Part shown: piece after piece, positions 8,351 to 16,676 of the stretch | How the letters are laid out: every line of letters starts with the position of its first letter | Numbering within the stretch: position 1 is the stretch's first letter | Origin: Candidatus Lernaella stagnicola | GTDB taxonomy: Bacteria; Lernaellota; Lernaellaia; Lernaellales; Lernaellaceae | Reading direction: 5' to 3' | Length of the DNA stretch: 64,000 nt | NCBI GenBank assembly: GCA_030765525.1 | Contig: JAVCCK010000010.1 | Location: 533,375-597,374 of the forward strand | The notes under the pieces: model-generated | The model's input: only the letters and a program-made list of their open reading frames with translations | What the model was told of the DNA's origin: nothing | Databases searched by the model: none | Position numbers and translations under genes: made by a program

Positions 8351-9151
8351 GTGGTTCAAGTGGATGTTTTCTGGAGTTACGCGTTGGGCGCGAGTATGGC
8401 CTCGGCGGCTTTTCGGCAGCTTGAACCGGTCGAAAAGCCCAGCACGTCGCCGTTTTTCGTAAAAAACCTGTTGTATCTATCGTGCCTGTTCGCGCCGTCG
8501 GGCATTTACTTGCTGTGGAACTTCCCGGGTTGGGAGACGATGTTCGTCTTCGACCGCAACCTGTGGGGATGGCTGGTGGCGGCTTTCGCCATCACCAACG
8601 TGACACAGGGGATACTCGGCTTCTATGTGAGCTACTGGCTGCTGCGTCGCGGGCGCGTATACCTAGCCAACCTGCAGTGGGTGCTTGGCTACTTCTGCAT
8701 GTTCTTTATTTTGGTGCACGGTTGGGACGGCACCGGTTTTCGCCGCTTCTTGTACGGCGGGACCATCGATCAATGGCGCGCCGGGGTTGAGATCCCAATG
8801 TATAAGTTCCTCTGGTCGGACGTAGCGCTGACCCTCTATGGGATGGGCTTGATCCTGCTGCCGGTGTTGTTTTGGATCATCGCGCGCTGGCTGCGCGAAG
8901 GCTATACTCTGGCCGGCGAAGCGCTGGCGGAAAAGAAACTGCCGAACGCCGACGAGATCATCAAGCGCTTCTTGTTTTCGGTGTTGGTGCTGACCTTGGG
9001 CGCGGCGATTGTCGCGTCGATCCTGATTCACCTGCTGGGTTGGTTGTGGGGCTTCGTCGCGTTTATTCCGTTGGCGTTCGTTGTGCTGTTCCGACGCGAC
9101 GGACTGGTACACAAGCAGATTGCGGCGCTGACGGTCGATCCGCGCGTCTAA
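8351..9151 (+). CDS. Polytopic membrane protein of unknown function
   Basis: A 266-residue protein starting at GTG 8351 directly after a strong GAGAGGGAGGA ribosome site. I see five or six hydrophobic segments: around residues 40-60, 70-95, 105-125, 155-180, 205-230 and 235-250. The sequence is aromatic-rich and contains LFAPSGIYLLWNFPGWETMF and LILVHGWDGTGF, but no catalytic motif I recognise. It faces away from the lipoprotein gene at 8181, so the 170-base gap is a divergent promoter region. The function cannot be inferred from the neighbours. Confidence 0.7.
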   Translation: MVQVDVFWSYALGASMASAAFRQLEPVEKPSTSPFFVKNLLYLSCLFAPSGIYLLWNFPGWETMFVFDRNLWGWLVAAFAITNVTQGILGFYVSYWLLRRGRVYLANLQWVLGYFCMFFILVHGWDGTGFRRFLYGGTIDQWRAGVEIPMYKFLWSDVALTLYGMGLILLPVLFWIIARWLREGYTLAGEALAEKKLPNADEIIKRFLFSVLVLTLGAAIVASILIHLLGWLWGFVAFIPLAFVVLFRRDGLVHKQIAALTVDPRV

Positions 9152-9186
9152 ACCGCCCGAAACAAGCGATCGTAACCTCCATTTGA

Positions 9187-9396
9187 ATAGGGAAGCGTGC
9201 TGAACATCGCCCGTATGCGCCCGGCTTGCTCGACCTGCCGCCCTATGTTGGCGACGACCGGCTGTTTGGCGTGGCGTGGGGCGACCGGATTGTCTTGTTG
9301 CGCGACGGCGAATTCTTTCACTGGTCGGCTCCGGTCGAAGGCAACAGCGCGCTCGTGGACGGCATCGATCTTATCAGCATCAACCCGGCTTCTTGA
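9187..9396 (+). pseudogene. Probable remnant of a lost gene (3' end)
   Basis: This open stretch of 69 codons plus a TGA has host-like codon use (strong G/C third positions) and a protein-like sequence (LLDLPPYVGDDRLFGVAWG, then DRIVLLRDGEFFHWSAPV, ending SINPAS). It has no ATG or GTG start with a ribosome site near its beginning and is preceded by a stop at 9184. The simplest reading is the surviving 3' end of a decayed gene in the 302-base gap before mtnA. A short gene starting at TTG 9226 is the alternative. Confidence 0.35.
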
Positions 9397-9453
9397 CACC
9401 ACCGGTCGCGGGCCGCTATGCAATCGAAGGTACACTTGCAACGCGGAGGCGCC

Positions 9454-10488
9454 ATGAATTTCGACACCGTCCGCTTCGACAACGAAGCCGTGATATTAAT
9501 TGACCAGCGAAAACTGCCCGCCGAGGAAACCTACCTGCGGCTGGAAACGCCCGAAGCTGTAGCCGCGGCCATCACCGACATGGTCGTGCGCGGCGCGCCC
9601 GCCATCGGCGACACCGCCGCCTACGGCTTGGCTCTGGGTGCGTTGCAGGCCGAGGACGACACCTTCGACACCCGCTGGCGCGAGATGACCGCCTTCATGG
9701 ACGCGGCGCGCCCCACGGCCGTCAACCTGCGTTGGGCGGTCGTTCGTATGGATCGACTCTACCAGGCGAAAAAGAGTGAGGGGCTTGCCGCCGTGCGCGA
9801 GGCGCTGGTGATCGAGGCCCACAAGATATGGGAAGAGGACGTCGAATCCTGCAAGCAGATGGGCGCGAACGGCGCCGAACTAATCGCGCCCGGCACGCGT
9901 ATCCTGACCCACTGCAACGCGGGCGCGTTGGCCACCGGCGGCTACGGCACGGCCCTGGGCGTGATTCGCGCCGCCCACGCCGCGGGCAACATCACCATGG
10001 TCTACGCCGACGAAACGCGCCCCTTCCTCCAAGGCGCGCGCCTGACGGCCTGGGAATTGGCCGCCGACGATATCCCCGTCACGGTGATCTCCGACAACAT
10101 GGCCGGGCACTTGATGGCGCGGGGTGAAATCGACGCGGCGGTCGTGGGCTCGGACCGCATCGCGGCCAACGGCGACATCGCCAACAAGATCGGCACCTAC
10201 ATGGTCGCGGTGCTCTGCCACCGCCACGGCCTGCCCTTTTACGTGGCTGCGCCCCTTTCGACGATCGACCGCGACTGCCCCTCCGGCGCGGAAATACCCA
10301 TCGAAGAACGGCCCGACCGCGAGGTGACGCACGTGTTCGACCAAGTGCGCATCACGCCGCCGGGCGTAGCGGTGCGCAACCCGGCCTTCGACGTTACGCC
10401 CGCCGAACTGGTCACGGCCATCGTCACCGAAAAGGGCGTGGCGTATCCGCCTTACCCGGAGTCGATTGCCGCGTTATTTGAGAAGTGA
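9454..10488 (+). CDS. mtnA: S-methyl-5-thioribose-1-phosphate isomerase
   Basis: The 344-residue product belongs to the aIF2B/MtnA family and interconverts methylthioribose-1-phosphate and methylthioribulose-1-phosphate in the methionine salvage pathway. Family blocks are clear: VVRGAPAIGDTAAYG near the N-terminus, THCNAGALATGGYGTALGVI, the ETRPFLQGARLTAWEL block, and GSDRIAANGDIANKIGTY. The catalytic Cys (in HCNAG) and Asp (in GSDRI) are present. ATG 9454 is preferred over 9418 because GGAGG lies just before it and family members begin near this point. No other methionine salvage gene is in the window. Its stop lies one base from the stop of the convergent radical SAM gene. Confidence 0.93.
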   Translation: MNFDTVRFDNEAVILIDQRKLPAEETYLRLETPEAVAAAITDMVVRGAPAIGDTAAYGLALGALQAEDDTFDTRWREMTAFMDAARPTAVNLRWAVVRMDRLYQAKKSEGLAAVREALVIEAHKIWEEDVESCKQMGANGAELIAPGTRILTHCNAGALATGGYGTALGVIRAAHAAGNITMVYADETRPFLQGARLTAWELAADDIPVTVISDNMAGHLMARGEIDAAVVGSDRIAANGDIANKIGTYMVAVLCHRHGLPFYVAAPLSTIDRDCPSGAEIPIEERPDREVTHVFDQVRITPPGVAVRNPAFDVTPAELVTAIVTEKGVAYPPYPESIAALFEK

Positions 10489-10489
10489 G

Positions 10490-11938
10490 TTAGCTGACGT
10501 CCATCCACTTTTGGAACAGCCATTTTTCCGGCATGAGGCGGAAGAAGCGCCGGGCCAGCCGCCAACGCGCCACCGGGCGGTAGAGCCGCGCCGCGAGGCA
10601 GTACCAGGGCTTGGTGTCGTACACCTGCAATTTGCGATCGACGAAAATACTGGCGAAGTACGCGCCGGACAGCATGCGGCGGTGTGCCGCGTCGATCCAA
10701 GGCACGGCCAGCCGACCGTCGTGCAAACCCGCCCAGCCGTCGAGACGCGCGGGCGGTTGATAGCCCAGGGTTCGGGAGCGCTCGAATAACACGGTGCCTG
10801 GATACGGCGCGTAGAGGTAAAACGGACTGACCAGGGCGCGAGGGTTTTCCGCCAGCAGGCGCAGCATGAGGTCGAAACCCGCCGCCAGGTCGTCCTTGGT
10901 TTCGCCCGGCATGCCGCCCAGAAAATTGTACCACGCGGTGATGCCGCGCCGCGCCAGGCGGCGATTGAGGCGCAGCACTTGCTCGGGGCGTAGTTGCTTG
11001 TTGACCTCTTTCAGCAGCCGTTCCGAGCCCGATTCCACGCCCATGTCCAACCGCACGCAGCCGCTGCGGGCCAACAGGTCCAGTTCGTCGTCGGTAAAAC
11101 CGTCAAGCATCGCCACCTCGGCGCCCTGCACTTGGTACCGGAACGGCGCGCCCTCCCTAACCAGCCCCTCGGCCAGCTCGATCGCCCGCGCCTTCTTACC
11201 GAAAAAGTTATCGTCGACGATCGATAGATGCGCCAGATGCGGACGATCGCGGCGCAGGCGGCGCCACCGCTCGAGCACGACGTCCGCCGCTTCGCCCCGC
11301 CAGCGGCGATGGTGAAAAACGGCGTTGTAGCAATACGCGCAACCCATCGGGCAGCCGCGGCTTGTCTCGACGTAGGTCGCCGCGCGGCCCTCGATGAAAA
11401 AGTGATCGCCGCCGGGCGGCAGGTCCAGATCGACATCAGGCATCGCCGCCAGATCCACGAAGGGACGCTCGGGTTCGTGCGTGACGTTTTCACCGTCGCG
11501 GTAGCTGAGTCCCGCAATGCCTTCCGGGCCGCGCTGGGCGGCGAGGGCTTCGGCCAATTCCGCGAGGCTCTGTTCGCCTTCGCCGCGCACGACGATATCG
11601 ACGGTGGGTTCCGCCAGCACCTGCTCGGGAAACAACGTGGCGTGAATGCCGCCCCACACCACCGGGGTCGACGGCGCGAGTTTCTTAGCAAGACGCGCGG
11701 CGGCCAGCGCGTGGTTGAGCTGACTGCCGGTCACCGAGGTGAGGCCGACAAACAGCGGGCGTCGTGCCAGCGCCTCGCGCAATTCGAGCCGCCAGTCGCG
11801 GGGTAGCCGTTGGTCGACGATGCGCACTTCGTGATCGCGGCCGGCCAAGCGCACGGCGGCCAGTAGCGACAGCGGCGGCGTCGGCCGCGACTTACCGGCG
11901 TCGAAAATATTGGTCATTGGCTGCACGAGGATGATCAA
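10490..11938 (-). CDS. B12-binding domain radical SAM protein
   Basis: A 482-residue class B-type radical SAM protein. The start is TTG 11938, which gives the family-typical N-terminus IILVQP and has GGGGGAAGC just upstream. Residues about 1-130 form a cobalamin-binding Rossmann domain (PPLSLLAAVRLAG, VVWGGIHATLFPEQVL, VVRGEGEQSL). The radical SAM core follows with ETSRGCPMGCAYCYN (CxxxCxxC) and later GVESGSERLLKEVNK and FLGGMPGETKDD. The C-terminal 70 residues are basic and aromatic (ARLYRPVARWRLARRFF). These enzymes perform methylations or rearrangements on lipids, antibiotics or other small molecules; the substrate is unknown here. A second family member of similar design lies at 56193. 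Confidence 0.88.
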   Translation of the reverse strand: MIILVQPMTNIFDAGKSRPTPPLSLLAAVRLAGRDHEVRIVDQRLPRDWRLELREALARRPLFVGLTSVTGSQLNHALAAARLAKKLAPSTPVVWGGIHATLFPEQVLAEPTVDIVVRGEGEQSLAELAEALAAQRGPEGIAGLSYRDGENVTHEPERPFVDLAAMPDVDLDLPPGGDHFFIEGRAATYVETSRGCPMGCAYCYNAVFHHRRWRGEAADVVLERWRRLRRDRPHLAHLSIVDDNFFGKKARAIELAEGLVREGAPFRYQVQGAEVAMLDGFTDDELDLLARSGCVRLDMGVESGSERLLKEVNKQLRPEQVLRLNRRLARRGITAWYNFLGGMPGETKDDLAAGFDLMLRLLAENPRALVSPFYLYAPYPGTVLFERSRTLGYQPPARLDGWAGLHDGRLAVPWIDAAHRRMLSGAYFASIFVDRKLQVYDTKPWYCLAARLYRPVARWRLARRFFRLMPEKWLFQKWMDVS

Positions 11939-12161
11939 AAGCTTCCCCCTGACGCGCGCCCAGCGTAATGTCTTTGTGCGAAGGGGTCCAGTCGGCGAAT
12001 CACCGGGACGGCGCCCCGGACCGGCCCGGATCGGAACGGGACAAGCAAAATCTCATCATGCAGTGTGGATCGGCGGACAACCGGTTGGTGACCACCCGCT
12101 TGCTTTCTTTCCTATTTTGCTACCGCGACACGCCGGACGAAAATCGATTCACTATCGCGCT

Positions 12162-12773
12162 CTACGCCTTCTCGATCCACCCGTTCACGCCCTTCTCCAA
12201 CAGCGCCAGACCTTCGTCGCCCATTGCCGCGAGGTCGGCTCGGCAATCGCCATCGTACCATTCGCGCATGACCGCGCCGATCACGCCCATCACGGCGGCG
12301 GCCAAATAATACGCATGCCGCTCGGTGCGCTTGTTCGGGGCCGTGCCCAGCAAGAGGGCTTCCTTGATCAAAGCCCGCCAATCCTCGTCGAACTGATCGC
12401 CTTTGGCGATCAACGCCGGCGAATTCCGGATAATGCGCTGCTGCCGCAAGTGTTCTTCGCGTCCTTCCATGTACAACCGCGCCATTTCCATACAGGCGCG
12501 ACGCAGCCGATCAAACGGCGCTTCGCCCGGGCGCTGGTCGCGCAGCAACTCGCGAAAGTGATCCAGGTGCAGGTCTTGGTGGGGAAACAGCACCAAAGCC
12601 TTCGTAGCGAAATAGCGGAAAAAAGTGCGCCGCGATACGTCGGCGGCCGCGGCGATTTCGCCTACTGTCGTCGCTTCGTACCCTTGCCGATCAAAAAGGA
12701 CCATCGCAGCTTCGATCAGGGCCTGCCGCGTCTTGGCTTTCTTTCGTTGACGGAGGGGCATTGTCATTTCCAT
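12162..12773 (-). CDS. TetR/AcrR family transcriptional regulator
   Basis: The frame opens at 12836 but the likely start is ATG 12773 (or ATG 12761), giving about 203 residues. The N-terminal helix-turn-helix is clear: KTRQALIEAAMVLFDRQGYEATTVGEIAAAADVSRRTFFRYFATK, the standard TetR DNA-binding block at about residues 10-55. The C-terminal part is the usual helical ligand-binding and dimerisation domain (LREEHLR..RIIRNSPALIAK, then AVMGVIGAVMREWYDG). A long inverted repeat sits just upstream of the chosen start and is the natural candidate for self-repression. The target gene and inducer are unknown. It is flanked by same-strand genes, proA upstream and the radical SAM gene downstream, with gaps over 100 bases on both sides. 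Confidence 0.85.
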   Translation of the reverse strand: MEMTMPLRQRKKAKTRQALIEAAMVLFDRQGYEATTVGEIAAAADVSRRTFFRYFATKALVLFPHQDLHLDHFRELLRDQRPGEAPFDRLRRACMEMARLYMEGREEHLRQQRIIRNSPALIAKGDQFDEDWRALIKEALLLGTAPNKRTERHAYYLAAAVMGVIGAVMREWYDGDCRADLAAMGDEGLALLEKGVNGWIEKA

Positions 12774-12793
12774 GGGTATTATTTTGAAATAGA

Positions 12794-12825
12794 TGTCACA
12801 GAGTGTCAAATAACGCCCTGTGACA
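12794..12825. promoter_or_regulatory. Candidate operator: inverted repeat upstream of the TetR gene
   Basis: TGTCACAG at 12794-12801 and CTGTGACA at 12818-12825 form a perfect 8-bp inverted repeat with a 16-base spacer. A further TGTCA lies at 12804-12808. It lies 21-52 bases upstream of ATG 12773 in an A/T-rich stretch that should hold the promoter, so self-regulation by the TetR protein is likely. Its presence also argues against the longer TetR reading frame. Confidence 0.55.
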
Positions 12826-12916
12826 AAGGCGAACATTTGTTGAAATTATACTTTAAATTGTACGACTTGTCTCATTCGCGGGTTCAGTGGCTATCGCCGA
12901 AGCACAAGAGACGGCC

Positions 12917-12937
12917 GCCCGCATCATCCATGCGGGC
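12917..12937 (-). terminator. Possible terminator after proA
   Basis: An 8-bp stem (12917-12924 with 12930-12937) with a 5-base loop lies 30-50 bases past the proA stop on the minus strand. The downstream tract is only moderately T-rich, so support is weak. Confidence 0.25.
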
Positions 12938-12966
12938 CGGGCGAACAACACGGCCGCAGGGCGGGA

Positions 12967-14223
12967 TTACTCGCGAACCTGGCCGCTGCCGAGCACGACG
13001 AATTTGCTGGTGGTCAATTCCGCCAATCCCATCGGACCGTAGGCGTGCAGCTTGGTCGTGCTGATGCCCATTTCCGCGCCGAGCCCCAATTGACCACCGT
13101 CGTTAAACCGCGTCGACGCGTTAACGACGATGCACGAGGCGTCCGCCTCCCGCAAAAAACGGGCCGCGGTGGTGTAGTTTTCCGTGATGATCGCCTCGGT
13201 ATGACCCGATCCGTGCGCCGCGATATGTGCCAATGCGTCATCCACATCCGCCACGACCGCCACCGAAAGGATCAAGTCGAGGTACTCGGCGTCCCAGTCC
13301 GCGGCTGTTGCCTCGTCGAGTTGCGGCGCCACGACGCGAGACGGCTTATCGCCGCGCAGGGCCACGCCGCAGGTAGTCAATCGCTCGGCGACCAACGGCA
13401 GGAAATCGTCGACGATGTCGCGATGCAAGAGCAAGGTCTCCAGTGCGTTGCACACACCGGGCCGATGACACTTGGCGTTTTCGACAATCGGCAGCGCCTT
13501 GGCCAAATCGGCGTCTTTGTCCACGAAGGCATGGCAAACGCCTTTGTAATGCAAAATGATCGGCACCGTCGCCGTTTGATCCACAAAGCGAATCAATCCT
13601 TCGCCGCCGCGCGGGATGACCAAATCGACCAAGCCGCGTGCCTGCAGCAAATGCCGCACGAGTTCGCGGTCGGTGTCGCCGATCACCTGCACCGCCGCCG
13701 CCGGCAGACCGCTTTCGCCCACGGCCGCCGCCGCGATGGCGCCCAGCACGCGGTTGGAGTTCGCCGCCTCCGAGCCGCCGCGCAACACGACCGCGTTACC
13801 GCTTTTCAAGCATAGCGTCGCCGCATCGATGACTACATTGGGCCGCGACTCGAACACGATGCCGATCACGCCCAGCGGCACGCGCATCCGACCGACGCGC
13901 AACCCGTTAGGCCGCGTTTTGAGGTCGAATACGTCGCCGATCGGATCGGGCAACGCGACGATCTCTTCCACGGAGCGGGCGACGTCCTCGATGCGCTCGG
14001 GCGTCAGGGTCAGGCGATCGATAAGTGCCGCCGAGAGGCCCTTTTCGGCCGCCGCCGCGATGTCCTTCTGGTTTTCGGCAACGATTTCGGCGCTGCGGTC
14101 CCGCAATGCCGCCGCGATCCGCTCCAGCGCCGCATCCTTTTGCGCGGTGGTCGCTACGGCCAAAACCCGCGCCGCTTGGCGGGAGGCTTTCAGCATGTCG
14201 TGAATGATCTCTTGCTTCGTCAT
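12967..14223 (-). CDS. proA: Glutamate-5-semialdehyde dehydrogenase
   Basis: The 418-residue product is gamma-glutamyl phosphate reductase, which reduces glutamyl-5-phosphate with NADPH in proline synthesis. Recognisable blocks are RVGRMRVPLGVIGIVFESRPNV, LKSGNAVVLRGGSEA, and the active-site region ENAKCHRPGVCNALET with the nucleophilic cysteine. GSGHTEAIITENY and the ending STTKLHAYGPMGLAELTT are also typical. The length matches the family. ATG 14223 follows AAGGAGT. It lies 9 bases downstream of proB on the same strand, forming a proBA operon that carries out consecutive steps. Confidence 0.95.
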   Translation of the reverse strand: MTKQEIIHDMLKASRQAARVLAVATTAQKDAALERIAAALRDRSAEIVAENQKDIAAAAEKGLSAALIDRLTLTPERIEDVARSVEEIVALPDPIGDVFDLKTRPNGLRVGRMRVPLGVIGIVFESRPNVVIDAATLCLKSGNAVVLRGGSEAANSNRVLGAIAAAAVGESGLPAAAVQVIGDTDRELVRHLLQARGLVDLVIPRGGEGLIRFVDQTATVPIILHYKGVCHAFVDKDADLAKALPIVENAKCHRPGVCNALETLLLHRDIVDDFLPLVAERLTTCGVALRGDKPSRVVAPQLDEATAADWDAEYLDLILSVAVVADVDDALAHIAAHGSGHTEAIITENYTTAARFLREADASCIVVNASTRFNDGGQLGLGAEMGISTTKLHAYGPMGLAELTTSKFVVLGSGQVRE

Positions 14224-14232
14224 ATCGACTCC

Positions 14233-15357
14233 TTACCCGGTCAGCACGATATTGTCGCGATGGATCACTCGATCGCCGTACGTGAAGCCGAGGGTTTTTT
14301 CGATTTCGTCGCCCCGTTTGCCGATGATTTTCTCCAACGCGGGCCGACCGTAGCGCACGACGCCGCGACCGATTTCCTTGCCCCGTTGGTCCACCAGTTT
14401 GATGACCGCGCCGCGGGCGAAATCGCCGGTGAGCCTGACAATGCCGCTGGGCAGCAGGCTGTGGTGGCCCATCGTCATCGCCTCGACGGCCCCGTCATCC
14501 AATACCAGTTCCCCGGCCACCAGCGCCGCATTGGCCAGCCAACGCTCGCGACCGCTCAATCCGCGCTCGGAGGGCGGCACGTACGTACCGGTCGGCCGCC
14601 CCGCCAACACCGCCTGCAGGACCGAGCCGCGACCCCGCGCGATCACGCAGTGGATTCCATAGTTGTGGCAAAGCTGCGCCGCTTCCAACTTGGAACGCAT
14701 GCCGCCCTTGCCGAACGCGCTGGGCTTGCCGTTGGTGATTTCCAGCATCTCCTCCAGCGAGCGGTCGAGGCGTTCGATCACTTTCGCGTCCGGGTTTTCG
14801 CGCGGATCGCTGTCGTACAGCCCGTCGACATTGGTCAGCAGCACCAGCAAATCAGCGCCGACCAATCCCGCCACCAGGGCCGAGAGTTGATCGTTGTCGC
14901 CGAACTGAATTTCGTCCACGGCCACCGAGTCGTTTTCGTTGATGATCGGCACGGCGCCCAACTCAAGCAGACGCTGCAAAGTCTCGCGGGCGTTCAAATA
15001 ACGTCGGCGGTCCTCCAAATCGTCCCGCGACAACAGCACCTGGCCGACCGGCACGCCCAGCGTCGAGAGCAGCCGCTGGTACAAACCCATCAGTTGCGAT
15101 TGGCCGATGGAGGCCAGCGCCTGCTTGTCCTGAATGCGCACCGGCGGCTCGTCTCGGCCGATGCGCAGGCTGCCCATGGCGATGGCGCCGGAGGAAACGA
15201 GCACGGTTTCGACGCCGTCTCGTCGCCAGCGACCGATCGTCGTCGCCAACTTGCCGAGAAAACCCAGGCGAACCAGGCCCTCCTCGTTAATGATCGAACT
15301 GCTGCCGACCTTGACGACAATGCGGCGCAACGCGGTGGGATCGAATCGCTTTGGCAA
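14233..15357 (-). CDS. proB: Glutamate 5-kinase with PUA domain
   Basis: A 374-residue glutamate 5-kinase, the first enzyme of proline synthesis, phosphorylating glutamate at the gamma carboxyl. The amino acid kinase domain (about residues 8-255) shows VVKVGSSSIIN, VLVSSGAIAMG, IINENDSVAVDEIQFGDNDQLSALVA, and FGKGGMRSKLEAA. The C-terminal PUA domain (about 275-365) matches the longer, proline-feedback-inhibited type. The start is TTG 15357 with AAGGAG seven bases before it; no in-frame ATG is better placed. It is transcribed with proA and divergently from the TPR membrane protein gene. Confidence 0.95.
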   Translation of the reverse strand: MPKRFDPTALRRIVVKVGSSSIINEEGLVRLGFLGKLATTIGRWRRDGVETVLVSSGAIAMGSLRIGRDEPPVRIQDKQALASIGQSQLMGLYQRLLSTLGVPVGQVLLSRDDLEDRRRYLNARETLQRLLELGAVPIINENDSVAVDEIQFGDNDQLSALVAGLVGADLLVLLTNVDGLYDSDPRENPDAKVIERLDRSLEEMLEITNGKPSAFGKGGMRSKLEAAQLCHNYGIHCVIARGRGSVLQAVLAGRPTGTYVPPSERGLSGRERWLANAALVAGELVLDDGAVEAMTMGHHSLLPSGIVRLTGDFARGAVIKLVDQRGKEIGRGVVRYGRPALEKIIGKRGDEIEKTLGFTYGDRVIHRDNIVLTG

Positions 15358-15516
15358 TCCAGGCTCCTTTTCGTGAATGAGCGATAAACAAAAAGTATAG
15401 AAAGCCCTGCGGCGGCCTGCAATGCGGCGGCGCGATTTTACCGGCGGCGATCATTGCGCACGGGCGGCCGCGATAGGGCCTTGCCCGCGTTTCCATCGCT
15501 CGCCTAAGCTGGGCGC

Positions 15517-16662
15517 ATGAAAACCTTTGTCCTCACGCTTGCTTTGTGTGTGCTGACGGTTGGCCTGTGCGTCGCCGCCGAAAAGCCCACCCAGCTTTAT
15601 CAGGAGGCGTTGCGTCTCCAGCGCGAGGGTAAACCCGCCGAGGCAACCGAGATGCTGTGGCGCATTGTAAACGAACACGGCGAGGATTCGCTCGTGCCCT
15701 ATGCGCTGCTGCAAATCGGCAAAATCAGCGAGACCGACCTGGGCGACTACGACACCGCCGTGAGTATCTACCAACGCATCGTGGCCGAAAGCAGCGCCGC
15801 CGGGGCGTTGCGGCGTGCCAAAGCGAGATTGCGCACGCTGGAACATGAGCGCCGAAGCGGCGACGTACCGTTGCGCGCCTACCACCAGGTGTTGCGCGAT
15901 TACCAGCGCCTCGGTAGCGACGAAGCGCTGCGTCGCATGAAAGACCTCGTGGCCAAACACGCCGATTTCGGCGAACTGGACAAAGCCCTGCTCTGGATCG
16001 GTGACGAACATCTGCGACGTGACGATTTCGCCGCCGCCACCGAATGGTTCGGAATACTCCGCGACAAATTCCCGCAGTCACGGTCCGCATTGCTGGCGAC
16101 CTTCCGCATCGCCACGGCGTGGCTCGAAGCCGGCGAACTCGACGCCGCCGAAGCCGAATTCCGTCGGCTCGCGGAATTCACCGCCATCGAACCGCGCGCC
16201 CCACAACTCGTCGAAGCCCATCTGGCCATGGTGCACCGCTTTCGGCAGTGGCGGGCGCTCTATCAACTGTCGTTGTTGATTGCCGTGGGTATGCTGGTCG
16301 TTTGGCTGGTGGGAACGCGATGGCCCGCCGTGACTGCGAAGCACGTGATGGGAGGGTTGGTGGACGCCGCGCCGGTGGCGCTGGTTGCGGCCGCGGGATC
16401 GGTATGGCTGGCTTCCATCAATGCGCCGCAGTGGAAAGAGGTTGCCTGGGCCGGAGCGGCGCTCGCCGTCGGCGCGGGGCTAAACCACTTGTTCGTGGCT
16501 ACACGCGGCTTGTCCCGACGGGGCAAGGCGATTTGGCTGGCCTTGATGTTTATAACGGCGTTGAGCTTCGTCTACGCGGTGTACTACCAGACCGACATGA
16601 TCAATCAAATGTACCATTCCATTGAATACGAGGCGCGCTACATGATGTCGAACAGCGGCTGA
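15517..16662 (+). CDS. Exported TPR-like protein with C-terminal membrane helices
   Basis: A 381-residue protein. An N-terminal signal peptide (MKTFVLTLALCVLTVGLCVAAE) is followed by about 220 residues of TPR-like helical pairs: LYQEALRLQREGKPAEATEML, ALLQIGKISETDLGDYDTAV, KALLWIGDEHLRRDDFAAA. Near residues 250-360 come four hydrophobic helices (LLIAVGMLVVWLVG, APVALVAAAGSVWLA, AGAALAVGAGLNHLF, IWLALMFITALSFVYAVYY). This places a periplasmic TPR domain on a membrane anchor. TPR domains bind partner proteins, and the arrangement suggests a scaffold in the envelope. The partner is unknown. The gene is convergent with the Asp-tailed phosphatase, their ends being 14 bases apart. Confidence 0.75.
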   Translation: MKTFVLTLALCVLTVGLCVAAEKPTQLYQEALRLQREGKPAEATEMLWRIVNEHGEDSLVPYALLQIGKISETDLGDYDTAVSIYQRIVAESSAAGALRRAKARLRTLEHERRSGDVPLRAYHQVLRDYQRLGSDEALRRMKDLVAKHADFGELDKALLWIGDEHLRRDDFAAATEWFGILRDKFPQSRSALLATFRIATAWLEAGELDAAEAEFRRLAEFTAIEPRAPQLVEAHLAMVHRFRQWRALYQLSLLIAVGMLVVWLVGTRWPAVTAKHVMGGLVDAAPVALVAAAGSVWLASINAPQWKEVAWAGAALAVGAGLNHLFVATRGLSRRGKAIWLALMFITALSFVYAVYYQTDMINQMYHSIEYEARYMMSNSG

Positions 16663-16676
16663 CGGGCTCGGCGCCC

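Noticed and set aside
12774-12836. N-terminal extension of the TetR protein
   Set aside because: It runs through the candidate operator and promoter; TetR proteins begin close to the helix-turn-helix.
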